Notes under the pieces: generated by a model
Databases searched by the model: none
Told to the model about the DNA's origin: nothing
What the model saw: the letters and a program-made list of their open reading frames with translations, nothing else
Program-made: the position numbers and the translations under genes
Source: Chloroherpetonaceae bacterium
GTDB taxonomy: Bacteria; Bacteroidota; Chlorobiia; Chlorobiales; Chloroherpetonaceae
Length of the DNA stretch: 64,000 nucleotides
Direction: 5' to 3'
Assembly: GCA_028277445.1 (NCBI GenBank)
Contig: JANQGG010000028.1
Span: 1-64,000, forward strand
Shown: positions 20,646-29,815 of the stretch, one piece after another
How the letters are laid out: every line of letters begins with the position of its first letter
Numbering within the stretch: position 1 is the stretch's first letter

Positions 20646-21716
20646 ATGGCTCATTTCATTTTTTATCGACTAAGAAAATTCACACTGGTTTTACTGCTGT
20701 TTAATACCATTAGTTTAAATCTCTTTGCTGATAATGACAGTTATGTTGCTGCTTTTCTTGATATCCCAATTGGCGTTCGTGCATTAGGCCTTGGGGGTCA
20801 ATATACCCCTATCGATAATCACGATGGAACGGCTTTTTATTGGAATCCCGCTGGTGTAAGTTTAACCCAAAGTGGAATTTTAACATTGCTTTACTCTAAC
20901 CAATTTGGTTCTTTAGGCGATCCTTTGTCAGATTTTATTTATGTCGGTTATGCTCAAGAAATAAGTAAAGGATTTGGTTTTTCAGTTAATTGGATTCGCA
21001 ACAGCATTTCAAATATCCCATTAACGGCAAGTTTGGATTTGAATCAGGGCGATATCGGACAGATCTTGCACCGTCAAGATTTAATAAACGGTTCTTTTTC
21101 AAATACAGACCAGGCACTTATTTTAAGTTTAGCCAAAAACGTCGTTTCATCTGTTGATTTTGGCTGGCAATACTTTGATCTACCAATAGAACTTCCAATA
21201 GGGATTAATTTTAAATATATCCATCAATCTTTTAGTGGTGCAAGTGAAGTAGAGTATTCAGGCTCAGGGGTTGGTATTGATTTGGGCGCTATACTAAAAT
21301 TTAAGCTTGGCGATTTTGTTTCAAATCAGGCCTATGGTGATGTTGCCATAGGCGGAACAGTTAGAGACTTATTTAATACCCCTATTTCATGGAATACTGA
21401 TTTGAAAACAAAGGCTACCATTAAGCGATCTTATCTTTTAAGTTTTTCGTACAAGCAACCGGTTAGAATAATATCCAGTTCCTTGATTTTTCTTTTGACT
21501 TTAGATTCAAAATACGAAGATATTACCTCGTTAGGATTGGAATACAAATTTCAAGATATTTTAGCCCTGAGAATTGGTTCATATGATGAAAACTTAACAT
21601 TAGGTGCAGGATTTCATATCTTTAATGAGATTTATCTGGATTATGCATTCCAATCTCATGAACTGGGTGATCCACATCGTGTTGGACTCACAGTCGATCT
21701 ATTAAAACTACTTTGA
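20646..21716 (+). CDS. porV: PorV/PorQ-family outer-membrane beta-barrel protein
   Basis: Protein of 356 residues with a signal peptide ending near LFADN (about residue 29). The family's opening block follows: FLDIPIGVRALGLGG, then a DGTAFYWNPAG segment. The remainder is alternating beta strands. PorV-type proteins are FadL-like barrels of the type IX system that shuttle cargo to PorU. The tight spacing to porU supports that role here. PorV, PorQ and related barrels are hard to tell apart by eye, so the symbol is a best guess. Confidence 0.78.
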   Translation: MAHFIFYRLRKFTLVLLLFNTISLNLFADNDSYVAAFLDIPIGVRALGLGGQYTPIDNHDGTAFYWNPAGVSLTQSGILTLLYSNQFGSLGDPLSDFIYVGYAQEISKGFGFSVNWIRNSISNIPLTASLDLNQGDIGQILHRQDLINGSFSNTDQALILSLAKNVVSSVDFGWQYFDLPIELPIGINFKYIHQSFSGASEVEYSGSGVGIDLGAILKFKLGDFVSNQAYGDVAIGGTVRDLFNTPISWNTDLKTKATIKRSYLLSFSYKQPVRIISSSLIFLLTLDSKYEDITSLGLEYKFQDILALRIGSYDENLTLGAGFHIFNEIYLDYAFQSHELGDPHRVGLTVDLLKLL

Positions 21717-21723
21717 TTTTTTT

Positions 21724-22569
21724 ATGTCATATAATCTGAATATTGTGAAATTTTTCATGAGTAACTGCCTATTAGTTTGTGCTTTAATTTTTATCACTAC
21801 TGGATGCTCAGACGATGAAGTACTGTCAATTCCTGAAGCGCCGCAGTTTGTTCCTAAAAGCTCGGATACCGCAAAATATAGCCAAGGTATTCGCCCAATT
21901 TCCAATTCAAAAGGGATTTATTTGGAGTGGTACCAAAATAATGAAAATGATTTGGCCGGGTACAATTTATACAAAACGACCCAATTCACAATTGCTGGGA
22001 GTGGTGATACAATACCCGTAAATTTCAATTTGTTAAAAAAAATCCCACTGGGTTCTGAAGAAAGTGATACCAGCTATCAGGATCTTGATGTTGATCAATT
22101 TAACAGATGCTTTTATCGTTTAACAGCCTATTCCAAATCTGGAGGTGAAAGCACGCCATCCACTAAAAGCCCTAATTACCTTGTTAAGAGTTATCCAATT
22201 TTAGAAGAGCCAACGGGTCAATTTCAAATCCCTGCTAATAAAAAGCTAACCTTCAAATGGAGTAATGACCCCAGCGCTGCAGGCACTTATACTGTGAAGA
22301 TTTATACACAAGACGACGATTCTGGAAATTTTGATATAGTTGCCCGTGCGATTATAGACAATACTGGCTTTGCAGGTGCCGATTCGGTGACTTTTGATTT
22401 TAATTCATTAAATGCCAGTATTGATGGAAATCGCAATATAACAGTTTATAAATTGCTAGAAGCCGATTCTTTTGGGGTTATATATAATTGGTATGTTTTC
22501 TACTCTGAGTCTACAATAGATCTTTTAACGGGTTCAATTAGCGAATCGGCATTTAGTTTAATTAACTAA
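21724..22569 (+). CDS. Lipoprotein with fibronectin type III-like domain
   Basis: Protein of 281 residues. A hydrophobic segment (about 12-27) ends in TTGC, making Cys28 the likely lipidation site. After an acidic linker (SDDE) comes a fibronectin III-like module: GIYLEWYQNNENDLAGYNLYKT and YRLTAYSKSGGES are typical B-C and F-G strand wording. A second all-beta region follows. The function is unknown. It starts 7 nt after the PorV-like gene and 18 nt before an SLBB gene, so it belongs to the same transcript and probably to an envelope complex (inference). Confidence 0.65.
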   Translation: MSYNLNIVKFFMSNCLLVCALIFITTGCSDDEVLSIPEAPQFVPKSSDTAKYSQGIRPISNSKGIYLEWYQNNENDLAGYNLYKTTQFTIAGSGDTIPVNFNLLKKIPLGSEESDTSYQDLDVDQFNRCFYRLTAYSKSGGESTPSTKSPNYLVKSYPILEEPTGQFQIPANKKLTFKWSNDPSAAGTYTVKIYTQDDDSGNFDIVARAIIDNTGFAGADSVTFDFNSLNASIDGNRNITVYKLLEADSFGVIYNWYVFYSESTIDLLTGSISESAFSLIN

Positions 22570-22587
22570 TTATCAAAAAACCATTAA

Positions 22588-23145
22588 ATGAAACGTTTTC
22601 TTCAATCTTTTATACTTTTCGTATGTTTTTTTCAAATACCCTCAGTAACTTACGCTCAAGTATTCGGTGGGAGTATTTCCGGTTCTACAGGAACAGGTTC
22701 CTTTTCAACGCCATCACTTGACGGTTCAAGTGGCCCAACAGCATACTTTTACGGAAAGGATCAGGGTGTTCTCATTGATGTTAACTTATGGGGTCAAGTT
22801 GGTAAGCCTGGAAAATATTTTGTGCCATATACTACAGACTTAATTTCTTTAATTTCAATAGCAGGGGGCCCTACTGATAAAGCAAAACTTGATGAAGTTC
22901 GAATCATCAGGTACGCGGTTAAAGACACCACTGTAATAGAAAAAATTGCACGTGTAAATATTGTAAAGTTTATCGAGTACGGAGATCAAGGTAATTTACC
23001 TCAACTGATTCGGGGTGATACTGTAATCATTCCCGGCGATGCTTTAAGTGTGTTTCAAACGTTTGTTGGCATTGCGGCAAGTATTGGAGTTGTCGTCAAT
23101 ACGTTTGCTCTTATTGCATTACTTAATCAACGTACGAGTAATTGA
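22588..23145 (+). CDS. Exported SLBB-domain protein (polysaccharide-export-like)
   Basis: Protein of 185 residues with a signal peptide ending at about TYAQ (residue 24), then a Gly/Ser/Thr linker. One SLBB-like domain follows (about 60-150) with the GQVGKPGKYFVP and LISIAGGPTDKA motifs usual in Wza/GfcC-type exporters. A hydrophobic helix closes the protein (about 152-177) with polar ends. Wza proteins are longer and begin with a PES domain, absent here, so this is a stand-alone SLBB protein. No glycosyltransferase or Wzc gene is adjacent. Family placement is good; its role is unknown. Confidence 0.68.
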   Translation: MKRFLQSFILFVCFFQIPSVTYAQVFGGSISGSTGTGSFSTPSLDGSSGPTAYFYGKDQGVLIDVNLWGQVGKPGKYFVPYTTDLISLISIAGGPTDKAKLDEVRIIRYAVKDTTVIEKIARVNIVKFIEYGDQGNLPQLIRGDTVIIPGDALSVFQTFVGIAASIGVVVNTFALIALLNQRTSN

Positions 23146-23221
23146 AAAATGTTCCTTTTAAACTTTATTTCATTATATTTTAGTTGTGTAAAGTTATTTA
23201 CATAATAATACACCCAAGCTT

Positions 23222-24358
23222 ATGTCAAAAAATCTACACATTTTAGCCTTAGTTTTATTTATCATATGTGGAAGTTTTCCATCTAAGGCTCAACACATAT
23301 TTAATGCAAGTAACGAACTGTTGCATGTTCAAGAAGCCATGACACCTAAAAGTGGTAATTTAACCCTTTATAGCCATATGGATGTTAATACGGTTTCATC
23401 GCCATTGGATGATTACAACGTTTGGATTGTAAGAAATACTATTCACATAGACTATTCGATTTTTGACAATCTTGTTTTAGGTTTAAATACTTCCATATAT
23501 CAGGATATACATAGGAAGGATCCCAGCAACAATTTTGACCATTTAATTTTCACCGTTAAGACTGGCTCATTTGGTTTTGGTAATGATCATTTTTTTGTAG
23601 GTGCTTTAGGTTCATATATGCTTCCCTTTTCGGACTACAATAACAATTATGGGTTGCCATATACTGCAGGTGGTAATGAAATTGGTTTTGACTTTATTTT
23701 TTCATTTTATACCGATAATCTTTTTCCAAAAGAATCAACAAGTATTAGTTTAAACATTGGTTACTACAACTATTTTGATAAAGATGAAGACATTTCTCAT
23801 AACTCAAGAGAATTTCTTGTAAATAATAATTCTTCAGCATTCAAATACTCATTTGGTTTACTGGTTCCTACACCTTCATTGGATATCGTTATAGAAATGT
23901 GGGGTCATAGCTTTATTCAACAACCTCCTACCATCGCATATAGTCGTGAAGATCAACTGTTTTTAACATTTGCTACTAAGTTAAATCCGATTTCGTTTAT
24001 TAATCTTAATATTGGTGGCGATTTATTGCTTTCAGGTAACGATGAGGAAACAGATTTTAACGCAGCTAAAGCTTATAGTATTAGTCCAATCCCTAAAGTC
24101 AATTCTGTAAACTTCCCGGAGTGGCGCTTTTTCCTTGGCTTAGAATTTAACATTTTACCATTTAATTTGGTAGCAGATGCATCAATCTTTTCAGAACGAA
24201 AACTTTCTAAATTTGAGGCGAATCGAATACTTAAAAAGCTAAATGAACATAAAGCCAATAAAGAGTGGTCTAACAAAGAGATTGATAAGCTAAATAAAAA
24301 TCAATTAGAACTTGAAAAAAATGTTCAATTGTTAAGGTCTATTCTTCGACAAGAGTAA
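23222..24358 (+). CDS. Predicted outer-membrane barrel protein with C-terminal coiled coil (paralogue 1)
   Basis: Protein of 378 residues with a signal peptide ending at SKAQ (about 24). Repeated amphipathic beta strands rich in Gly, Tyr and Phe follow. The last 50 residues are a charged coiled coil (KLNEHKANKEWSNKEIDKL onward). I do not recognise a named family. Matching blocks (RNTIHxDxxxxD, NIGYY, DxDISxNSREFLV, PPxIAYSRED) show it is a duplicate of the next gene. It follows the SLBB gene by 76 nt. The barrel prediction is from pattern only. Confidence 0.6.
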   Translation: MSKNLHILALVLFIICGSFPSKAQHIFNASNELLHVQEAMTPKSGNLTLYSHMDVNTVSSPLDDYNVWIVRNTIHIDYSIFDNLVLGLNTSIYQDIHRKDPSNNFDHLIFTVKTGSFGFGNDHFFVGALGSYMLPFSDYNNNYGLPYTAGGNEIGFDFIFSFYTDNLFPKESTSISLNIGYYNYFDKDEDISHNSREFLVNNNSSAFKYSFGLLVPTPSLDIVIEMWGHSFIQQPPTIAYSREDQLFLTFATKLNPISFINLNIGGDLLLSGNDEETDFNAAKAYSISPIPKVNSVNFPEWRFFLGLEFNILPFNLVADASIFSERKLSKFEANRILKKLNEHKANKEWSNKEIDKLNKNQLELEKNVQLLRSILRQE

Positions 24359-24494
24359 CTTTTTCATAGGTTAAACTTTAGATTTTTAGATTAATATTAA
24401 TTTTAAACGCTTCGTATTCAGTATATTATTAAAAATTTATATATTGGCTGTAAAATTGAGTAAACTAGCTCAAACATTTAATGAAGAGATTATT

Positions 24495-25661
24495 ATGAAA
24501 AAAATACTCTACTTTTCCATATTAACGTTTTTTTTACTGCTGAATCACTCCAATTTAGTGGGTCAAAACCTTTATACGTCTTCAAATAGGTTAATACATG
24601 TTCTTGAAGCTAAATCCTCCAAGTCAGGAAATATCTCTTTTTATAGCTATACGGACGGTTATACAGCATTAAGTTTTGCCTTTTCTGATGAAAGGTTTTC
24701 AATTTTAAGAAATACAATTCACGTTGATTTTGCTTTAACAGATCACATTACGTTTGCTTTAAGTCCAACGTTATATAAAGATTTAAATGGTAACAAAGGC
24801 GAATCTGAGAATTTTCCAATTGATAATGTGTTGATTAGTGCAAAGTATGGTTCTCTTGAGTTATCAAAGAATTTCTCAGTTGGTTTTTTAGGTTCAATTT
24901 TGGTACCAGCAACCGATCGTCATAATGTGTATGGTCAAATGTATTCTGGAGGTGGAACAGAGCTCGGTCTAAATGTTTTAAGCTCCTATTACTTTGATCA
25001 GTTTTTCCCAAATGAATCTTTAAGCATTCATTTTAATATTGGTTACTATATGTTCAATGATAAAGATCAAGATATATCAAATAATTCTAGGGAGTTTTTA
25101 GTACCTGAGAGTTCTTCTGCAATTAATTATGGTTTGGGCTTTAAGTACCCTTTAGATCTTTTTGAAGAAACTGGTTTTGATATTTTATTAGAATATTGGG
25201 GTCAAATGTTTATGCAAGAACCCCCTGTGATCGCTTATTCTCGAGAAGATATTTCTTTTGTTACCGGGGCAATAAAGATTACCCCTGGTAGTTTATTTAG
25301 CTTTAGCATTTCTGGTGATCTTTTAATTACAGGAGATGATGATAAAACTGATTACTCGATTGGCAGCAGATATTCGGTACGTTCTCTTCCTTCAGCAAGC
25401 TATCCGGATTATAAAATAGCGTTGGGATTGCAATTTAACTTTAATGCCGAAGAGCAAGTCCCAACCCTTCAACAATCAGCTACTTGGCCAGTTGTTAATC
25501 AATCTGAAATTAATCTTGAGCAGCTGTTTTCTGATGATCAAAATGCAGACGAAAAAATCGAGGAAATTAAGCGACGACGGTTACAGATTGAAAAAAACCT
25601 TCAGCAGTTGCGTCAATTGTTGAAAGAAAACAATTCTGTACCTGTTCAGGAAAGCGAATAG
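24495..25661 (+). CDS. Predicted outer-membrane barrel protein with C-terminal coiled coil (paralogue 2)
   Basis: Protein of 388 residues, taking the ATG at 24495, which opens a proper signal peptide (MKKILYFSILTFFLL) and has GAAGAG upstream. A start at 24444 would add 17 residues ahead of the signal peptide. Layout and many blocks match the preceding gene: signal peptide, beta-rich body, PPVIAYSRED, then a C-terminal coiled coil (KIEEIKRRRLQIEKNLQQL). No named family was recognised. A strong terminator follows, closing the envelope block that began with porU. Confidence 0.6.
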   Translation: MKKILYFSILTFFLLLNHSNLVGQNLYTSSNRLIHVLEAKSSKSGNISFYSYTDGYTALSFAFSDERFSILRNTIHVDFALTDHITFALSPTLYKDLNGNKGESENFPIDNVLISAKYGSLELSKNFSVGFLGSILVPATDRHNVYGQMYSGGGTELGLNVLSSYYFDQFFPNESLSIHFNIGYYMFNDKDQDISNNSREFLVPESSSAINYGLGFKYPLDLFEETGFDILLEYWGQMFMQEPPVIAYSREDISFVTGAIKITPGSLFSFSISGDLLITGDDDKTDYSIGSRYSVRSLPSASYPDYKIALGLQFNFNAEEQVPTLQQSATWPVVNQSEINLEQLFSDDQNADEKIEEIKRRRLQIEKNLQQLRQLLKENNSVPVQESE

Positions 25662-25685
25662 TTTTTTTAACATCACTTGAGTTTT

Positions 25686-25720
25686 AAGCCTTTACAAATT
25701 ATTTGTAAAGGCTTTTTTTA
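25686..25720 (+). terminator. Rho-independent terminator closing the envelope block
   Basis: A perfect 13-bp stem (25686-25698 with 25702-25714) with a 3-nt loop is followed by a T-run. It lies 25 nt after the stop of the second barrel paralogue and just before purL. Confidence 0.9.
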
Positions 25721-25741
25721 TTCATAAAATCAGGATTTGCA

Positions 25742-28033
25742 ATGTTTATTAATGATCAAAAAGTTAATCTTTCTTTAGCCCTTTCACACGGTTTATCAGA
25801 AGATGAATATCAAAAAATCTTATCTATTTTAGGGAGAACTCCTACACATTCTGAGCTTGGCGTGTTTTCAGTGATGTGGTCAGAGCATTGCAGCTATAAA
25901 AACTCCATCGCTGTGCTAAAAACATTGCCTCGTGAAGGTGACTCGCTGTTAACAAAAGCTGGCGAAGAAAACGCTGGCTTGGTTGATTTTGGAAATAGCC
26001 TTGCTATTGCTTTTAAAATAGAATCTCATAATCATCCATCAGCCGTCGAGCCTTATCAAGGCGCTGCAACCGGTGTTGGCGGTATTCATCGCGATATATT
26101 TACCATGGGGGCACGTCCTATCGCTACTCTAAACTCGCTTCGTTTTGGAAACATTGATGATTCAAGAGTCCAATATTTGGTAGATGGCGTTGTTCGAGGT
26201 ATTGGCGATTATGGTAATTCTTTCGGAGTACCTACTGTTGGCGGCGAAGTATATTTTGATAAATGCTATCTGGGTAATCCTCTTGTAAATGCTATGTCAG
26301 TAGGTATCCTAGAGCATGACCATTTAATTCGGGCAATTGCTGAAGGTGAAAATAATCCGGTACTCATTGTAGGGTCTGCAACCGGTCGTGATGGTATACA
26401 TGGCGCTACATTTGCCTCAGAAGAACTGTCCGAAGCATCTGAAAAAAAACGACCAAGCGTTCAGGTTGGTGATCCCTTTGCTGAAAAGTTATTACTTGAG
26501 GCAACATTAGAGGCTCAAAAAACCGGATTTCTAGTTGGCGTTCAGGATATGGGCGCTGCCGGTATTACCAGCTCAACCTCTGAAATGTGTGCTCGTGGCA
26601 TTGAAAAAAATGGTCAGGGCGGTCTGGATATTAACCTGGATCTTGTTCCTACACGAGAAAAAGGAATGTCTGCCTACGAAATCCTGCTTTCGGAGTCACA
26701 AGAACGGATGTTAATTGTCGCAAAAAAAGATTATGAAACTGAAATAATTAACATTTATAAAAAGTGGGGATTACATGCTGTTGTCATAGGCCATGTAACC
26801 AATGATAACCTACTTCGAATTCATCATAAAAATGAAGTTGTGGTAGAAATTCCAGCTACTGAACTTGTTTTAGGTGGTGGGGCTCCTGTTTATATCAGAG
26901 AGGCTATTGAACAACAGTCAACCGATACATTCCCCACATTAAAGCCGGATAATGATATTAACTTTAAAGAAGCGCTAATATCTCTGCTGAGCAATCCCAA
27001 TATCTGTAGCAGACACCCGATTTATGAACAATATGATTCCATGGTAAGAACAAATACTGCAACTGATATTGGCTGTTCTGATTCAGCCATCGTTCGAATA
27101 AAAAATACAAACTCGGCAGTTGCAATGACAACAGACTGTAATTCACGCTATGTCTATCTTAATCCTAAAATAGGTGGTATGATTGCCGTAGCTGAATGTG
27201 CACGGAACTTAGCTTGTTCAGGTGCAAAACCTTTAGCTATTACCAATTGCTTAAATTTTGGAAATCCATACAATCCTGGCGTCTATTTTCAATTTAAAGA
27301 ATCTGTTCAAGGCATGGGAGAGGCATGTCGAAAATTCAATACACCCGTGACAGGTGGTAACGTCAGTTTTTATAACGAATCTGAAGTAGCTCAAGAAAAA
27401 ACTGCAATCTACCCCACCCCAGTTATAGGAATGATTGGGAAAATAGTGAATTTAGAACATCAGGTTACACCTCAATTTAAATCATCTGGCGACCTGATAT
27501 TGCTTTTAGGTGATAATACCCATAATAACTTAAACGGCTCTGAATTTTTATCTGAATTTTATGGCAAAATTGGTACCGATGCGCCTTATTTCAACCTTGA
27601 TCAAGAAAAAGCATTGGTTGATTTGTTGCTAAATCTCTCTGAGAATCAACTGATTCGATCGGCTCATGATATTTCCGAGGGCGGGTTGCTAACAGCAGTT
27701 TCAGAATGTGCAATTTCTAGCCCTGATCACGCCAACGGTTTTCATATTAATTTGGAAATTAATCATGAACAATCCAATGCCGCAATACAAGCTGAACTTT
27801 TTTCAGAAGCTCAGGGGCGTGCAATCGTTAGCATTGATCCAATTCATTTTGAGAAGGTCTTCGCTCAAGCTAACACTTTTAACGTACCAATTCAAAAACT
27901 TGGTACCGTTGTCTCAAAAGTTTCATCACTTGAAATCAATCACTCAGAACTATTCAGTATTCCAACTCATAACTTAAAATATGCATTTGAAAATGGGCTC
28001 GTTGAAAAGCTTCATCAAAGTGAGCATGTTTAA
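25742..28033 (+). CDS. purL: Phosphoribosylformylglycinamidine synthase, large subunit (PurL, small type)
   Basis: Protein of 763 residues, the length of the three-component (PurL-PurQ-PurS) type rather than the 1300-residue fused form. The opening [26 protein letters not shown] region (with its His) and a [20 protein letters not shown] block are diagnostic. [11 protein letters not shown] and GGNVSFYNE lie in the second half. It makes FGAM from FGAR, ATP and ammonia in purine synthesis. purQ and purS are not in this window. It has its own leader after a strong terminator. Confidence 0.95.
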   Translation: MFINDQKVNLSLALSHGLSEDEYQKILSILGRTPTHSELGVFSVMWSEHCSYKNSIAVLKTLPREGDSLLTKAGEENAGLVDFGNSLAIAFKIESHNHPSAVEPYQGAATGVGGIHRDIFTMGARPIATLNSLRFGNIDDSRVQYLVDGVVRGIGDYGNSFGVPTVGGEVYFDKCYLGNPLVNAMSVGILEHDHLIRAIAEGENNPVLIVGSATGRDGIHGATFASEELSEASEKKRPSVQVGDPFAEKLLLEATLEAQKTGFLVGVQDMGAAGITSSTSEMCARGIEKNGQGGLDINLDLVPTREKGMSAYEILLSESQERMLIVAKKDYETEIINIYKKWGLHAVVIGHVTNDNLLRIHHKNEVVVEIPATELVLGGGAPVYIREAIEQQSTDTFPTLKPDNDINFKEALISLLSNPNICSRHPIYEQYDSMVRTNTATDIGCSDSAIVRIKNTNSAVAMTTDCNSRYVYLNPKIGGMIAVAECARNLACSGAKPLAITNCLNFGNPYNPGVYFQFKESVQGMGEACRKFNTPVTGGNVSFYNESEVAQEKTAIYPTPVIGMIGKIVNLEHQVTPQFKSSGDLILLLGDNTHNNLNGSEFLSEFYGKIGTDAPYFNLDQEKALVDLLLNLSENQLIRSAHDISEGGLLTAVSECAISSPDHANGFHINLEINHEQSNAAIQAELFSEAQGRAIVSIDPIHFEKVFAQANTFNVPIQKLGTVVSKVSSLEINHSELFSIPTHNLKYAFENGLVEKLHQSEHV

Positions 28034-28116
28034 TTGAAGGTGATCATATTTTTTGCATCAATTTTGGATTAAAAATGTAAACTAGTTATTAATAGGAATT
28101 AGTACTATTTATAATT

Positions 28117-28521
28117 ATGGCTACATCTCCATTGCATTACATTGATGACGTGTATAATCTGGCTTATATAATGACACAAAGCCAGGAAAGAACAGGTTTG
28201 TTTGTCAGTAAATTGTATTTGAACCTTTCATCATCGTTATCAAAAATTGATTTGTTTAAAGCATTTAGAATTCAATATTTGAAAACGTTTGGAAACCAGC
28301 CTCAGTATGACATCAAAAATATTGAAATTGTCGATGATTTGGTTGTCTATGATGCATGTATCAATTCACCTACAGACTTTAAATTAACCCTACTTCTAGC
28401 TAGTATTATAAATTTACCCCATTCACAAATATCTGAAATTATCGGCGTACCAATTCAAACAGTTCGTAAATGGTTATTTTGGGGAAGAAAACTTTTTAAA
28501 CATGAGCTTACCAAAACATAG
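28117..28521 (+). CDS. Short ECF-sigma-like protein
   Basis: Protein of 134 residues. The C-terminal part (about 85-130) reads as a sigma-70 region 4 helix-turn-helix: a KLTLLLASIINLPHSQISEI stretch, then VPIQTVRKWLFWGRKLF. The N-terminal part (YIDDVYNLAYIM) resembles the first helix of region 2, but the DNA-melting and -10 recognition part is shortened. ECF sigmas are usually 160-200 residues. It could be a reduced sigma factor, an anti-sigma-like decoy or a DNA-binding regulator. It stands alone after purL, with its own terminator. Confidence 0.5.
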   Translation: MATSPLHYIDDVYNLAYIMTQSQERTGLFVSKLYLNLSSSLSKIDLFKAFRIQYLKTFGNQPQYDIKNIEIVDDLVVYDACINSPTDFKLTLLLASIINLPHSQISEIIGVPIQTVRKWLFWGRKLFKHELTKT

Positions 28522-28558
28522 ATTTATATGAGTTTTATTTGTAAAATTCACTTACTTT

Positions 28559-28590
28559 AACCACAGTTAAAATAACTGTGGTTTTTAATT
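28559..28590 (+). terminator. Rho-independent terminator after the sigma-like gene
   Basis: A perfect 11-bp stem (28559-28569 with 28573-28583) with a 3-nt loop is followed by TTTAATTTTA. It covers the ATG at 28578, so that codon is unlikely to start the next gene. Confidence 0.88.
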
Positions 28591-28604
28591 TTACTTATAA
28601 AAAT

Positions 28605-29585
28605 ATGTTTGTTGTAACTGGTGGAGCTGGGTTTATTGGTAGTGCAATGGTTTGGAAACTAAACCAGCTCGGGATTAAAAACATTTTAATCGTTGATGAG
28701 TTAGGTTCAAGTGAGAAATGGAAAAATATATCCGGTTTATATTTTCAGGATTACGTCCATAAAACAGATTTTTTAGACCATTTGGCTTCAAAAAAATACC
28801 CTGCATTTCAAGCCATTATTCATCTAGGCGCCATCAGTGAAACTTCGGAAACCAATGCTGATTTATTAATACAGAACAATGTTCGTTACTCCCAAGAGCT
28901 TGCATTACACTGCTTAAAACACCACATACGTTTCATCTATGCTTCTAGCGCTGCAACTTATGGTGATGGCGCCGAAGGGTATTCTGATGATGAATCTCAG
29001 ATCCATAATCTTAGACCATTAAACATGTATGGTTATTCTAAACACTTGTTCGATATTTGGGCTCTTAAAAATAACTACACCTCTGCTATGGTAGGTTTGA
29101 AATTTTTTAATGTTTTCGGTCCTAACGAATATCATAAAATGGCTATGACAAGTGTTGTTTATAAAGCCTATCATCAAATTTTGGAAACTGGCAAAGTTCG
29201 GCTTTTTAAATCTTATAAACCTGGTATTGCTGATGGTGAACAATCACGCGATTTCGTGTATGTCAAGGATTGTCTTGATATAATTGCTTGGCTTCTGGAT
29301 AACCCCAATGTTAATGGAATCTATAATATTGGAACAGGTGTTGCGAGAAGTTTTAAAGACTTGGTTACGGCTACATTTAAAGCTATAAACAAACCTGTGA
29401 TGATCGACTATTTCGATATGCCGGAAACACTGAAAGGAAAATACCAATATTATACCAAGGCTGATATGCAAAAACTTCAACAGGCTGGTTGTCCAATCAA
29501 ATGTGCATTATTAGAAGAAAGCGTTCATGACTATGTAACCAATTATCTTTATACAGATAACCCTTATCTGGATTCATCAACTTAA
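28605..29585 (+). CDS. hldD: ADP-L-glycero-D-manno-heptose 6-epimerase
   Basis: Extended SDR of 326 residues beginning directly with the NAD(P)-binding MFVVTGGAGFIGS motif. I chose the ATG at 28605 because the upstream ATG (28578) lies inside a terminator hairpin. The catalytic Tyr-x3-Lys is in MYGYSKHLFD, and the HldD-typical LIVDELGSSEKWKNI, FFNVFGPNEYHK and GEQSRDFVYVKD stretches are present. It makes the heptose donor for lipopolysaccharide core, which fits a Gram-negative cell with an LPS-linked type IX system. No other heptose gene is adjacent. Confidence 0.93.
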   Translation: MFVVTGGAGFIGSAMVWKLNQLGIKNILIVDELGSSEKWKNISGLYFQDYVHKTDFLDHLASKKYPAFQAIIHLGAISETSETNADLLIQNNVRYSQELALHCLKHHIRFIYASSAATYGDGAEGYSDDESQIHNLRPLNMYGYSKHLFDIWALKNNYTSAMVGLKFFNVFGPNEYHKMAMTSVVYKAYHQILETGKVRLFKSYKPGIADGEQSRDFVYVKDCLDIIAWLLDNPNVNGIYNIGTGVARSFKDLVTATFKAINKPVMIDYFDMPETLKGKYQYYTKADMQKLQQAGCPIKCALLEESVHDYVTNYLYTDNPYLDSST

Positions 29586-29649
29586 CTATTATTTAAAAAG
29601 ATATGCACGAGAATCTTGGTAAGTTTGATTTCTCGGTTATAGGAGTTTA

Positions 29650-29766
29650 ATGGAATTCTTTAAAGCCAAAATGAATAAAGCTAATTTATCCGTTAAGATA
29701 ACACTACCATTTCCGCTTATAAATAATTTCAATCTATGTTACAAAAGGTGGAATTTACACCTTTGA
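29650..29766 (+). CDS. Possible 38-residue small protein
   Basis: A 38-codon frame with an AGGAG ribosome binding site at 29641-29645, four nt before the ATG. The product is basic, with a hydrophobic middle (LSVKITLPFPLINNF), and has no recognised family. It sits in the 230-nt gap between hldD and phoH. The strong binding site, rare nearby, is the main argument for translation. It could instead be a leader for phoH. Confidence 0.35.
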   Translation: MEFFKAKMNKANLSVKITLPFPLINNFNLCYKRWNLHL

Positions 29767-29815
29767 AAAATCTAAGTCAGGAGTAACTATTTTTTTTAAT
29801 CAAACCTACTAGCGA

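Noticed and set aside
24444-24494. Upstream start for the second barrel paralogue
   Set aside because: It would place 17 polar residues ahead of a clear signal peptide that begins at 24495.
28578-28604. Earlier ATG for hldD
   Set aside because: It lies inside a terminator hairpin (28559-28590) and the family begins at the next ATG with the NAD motif.
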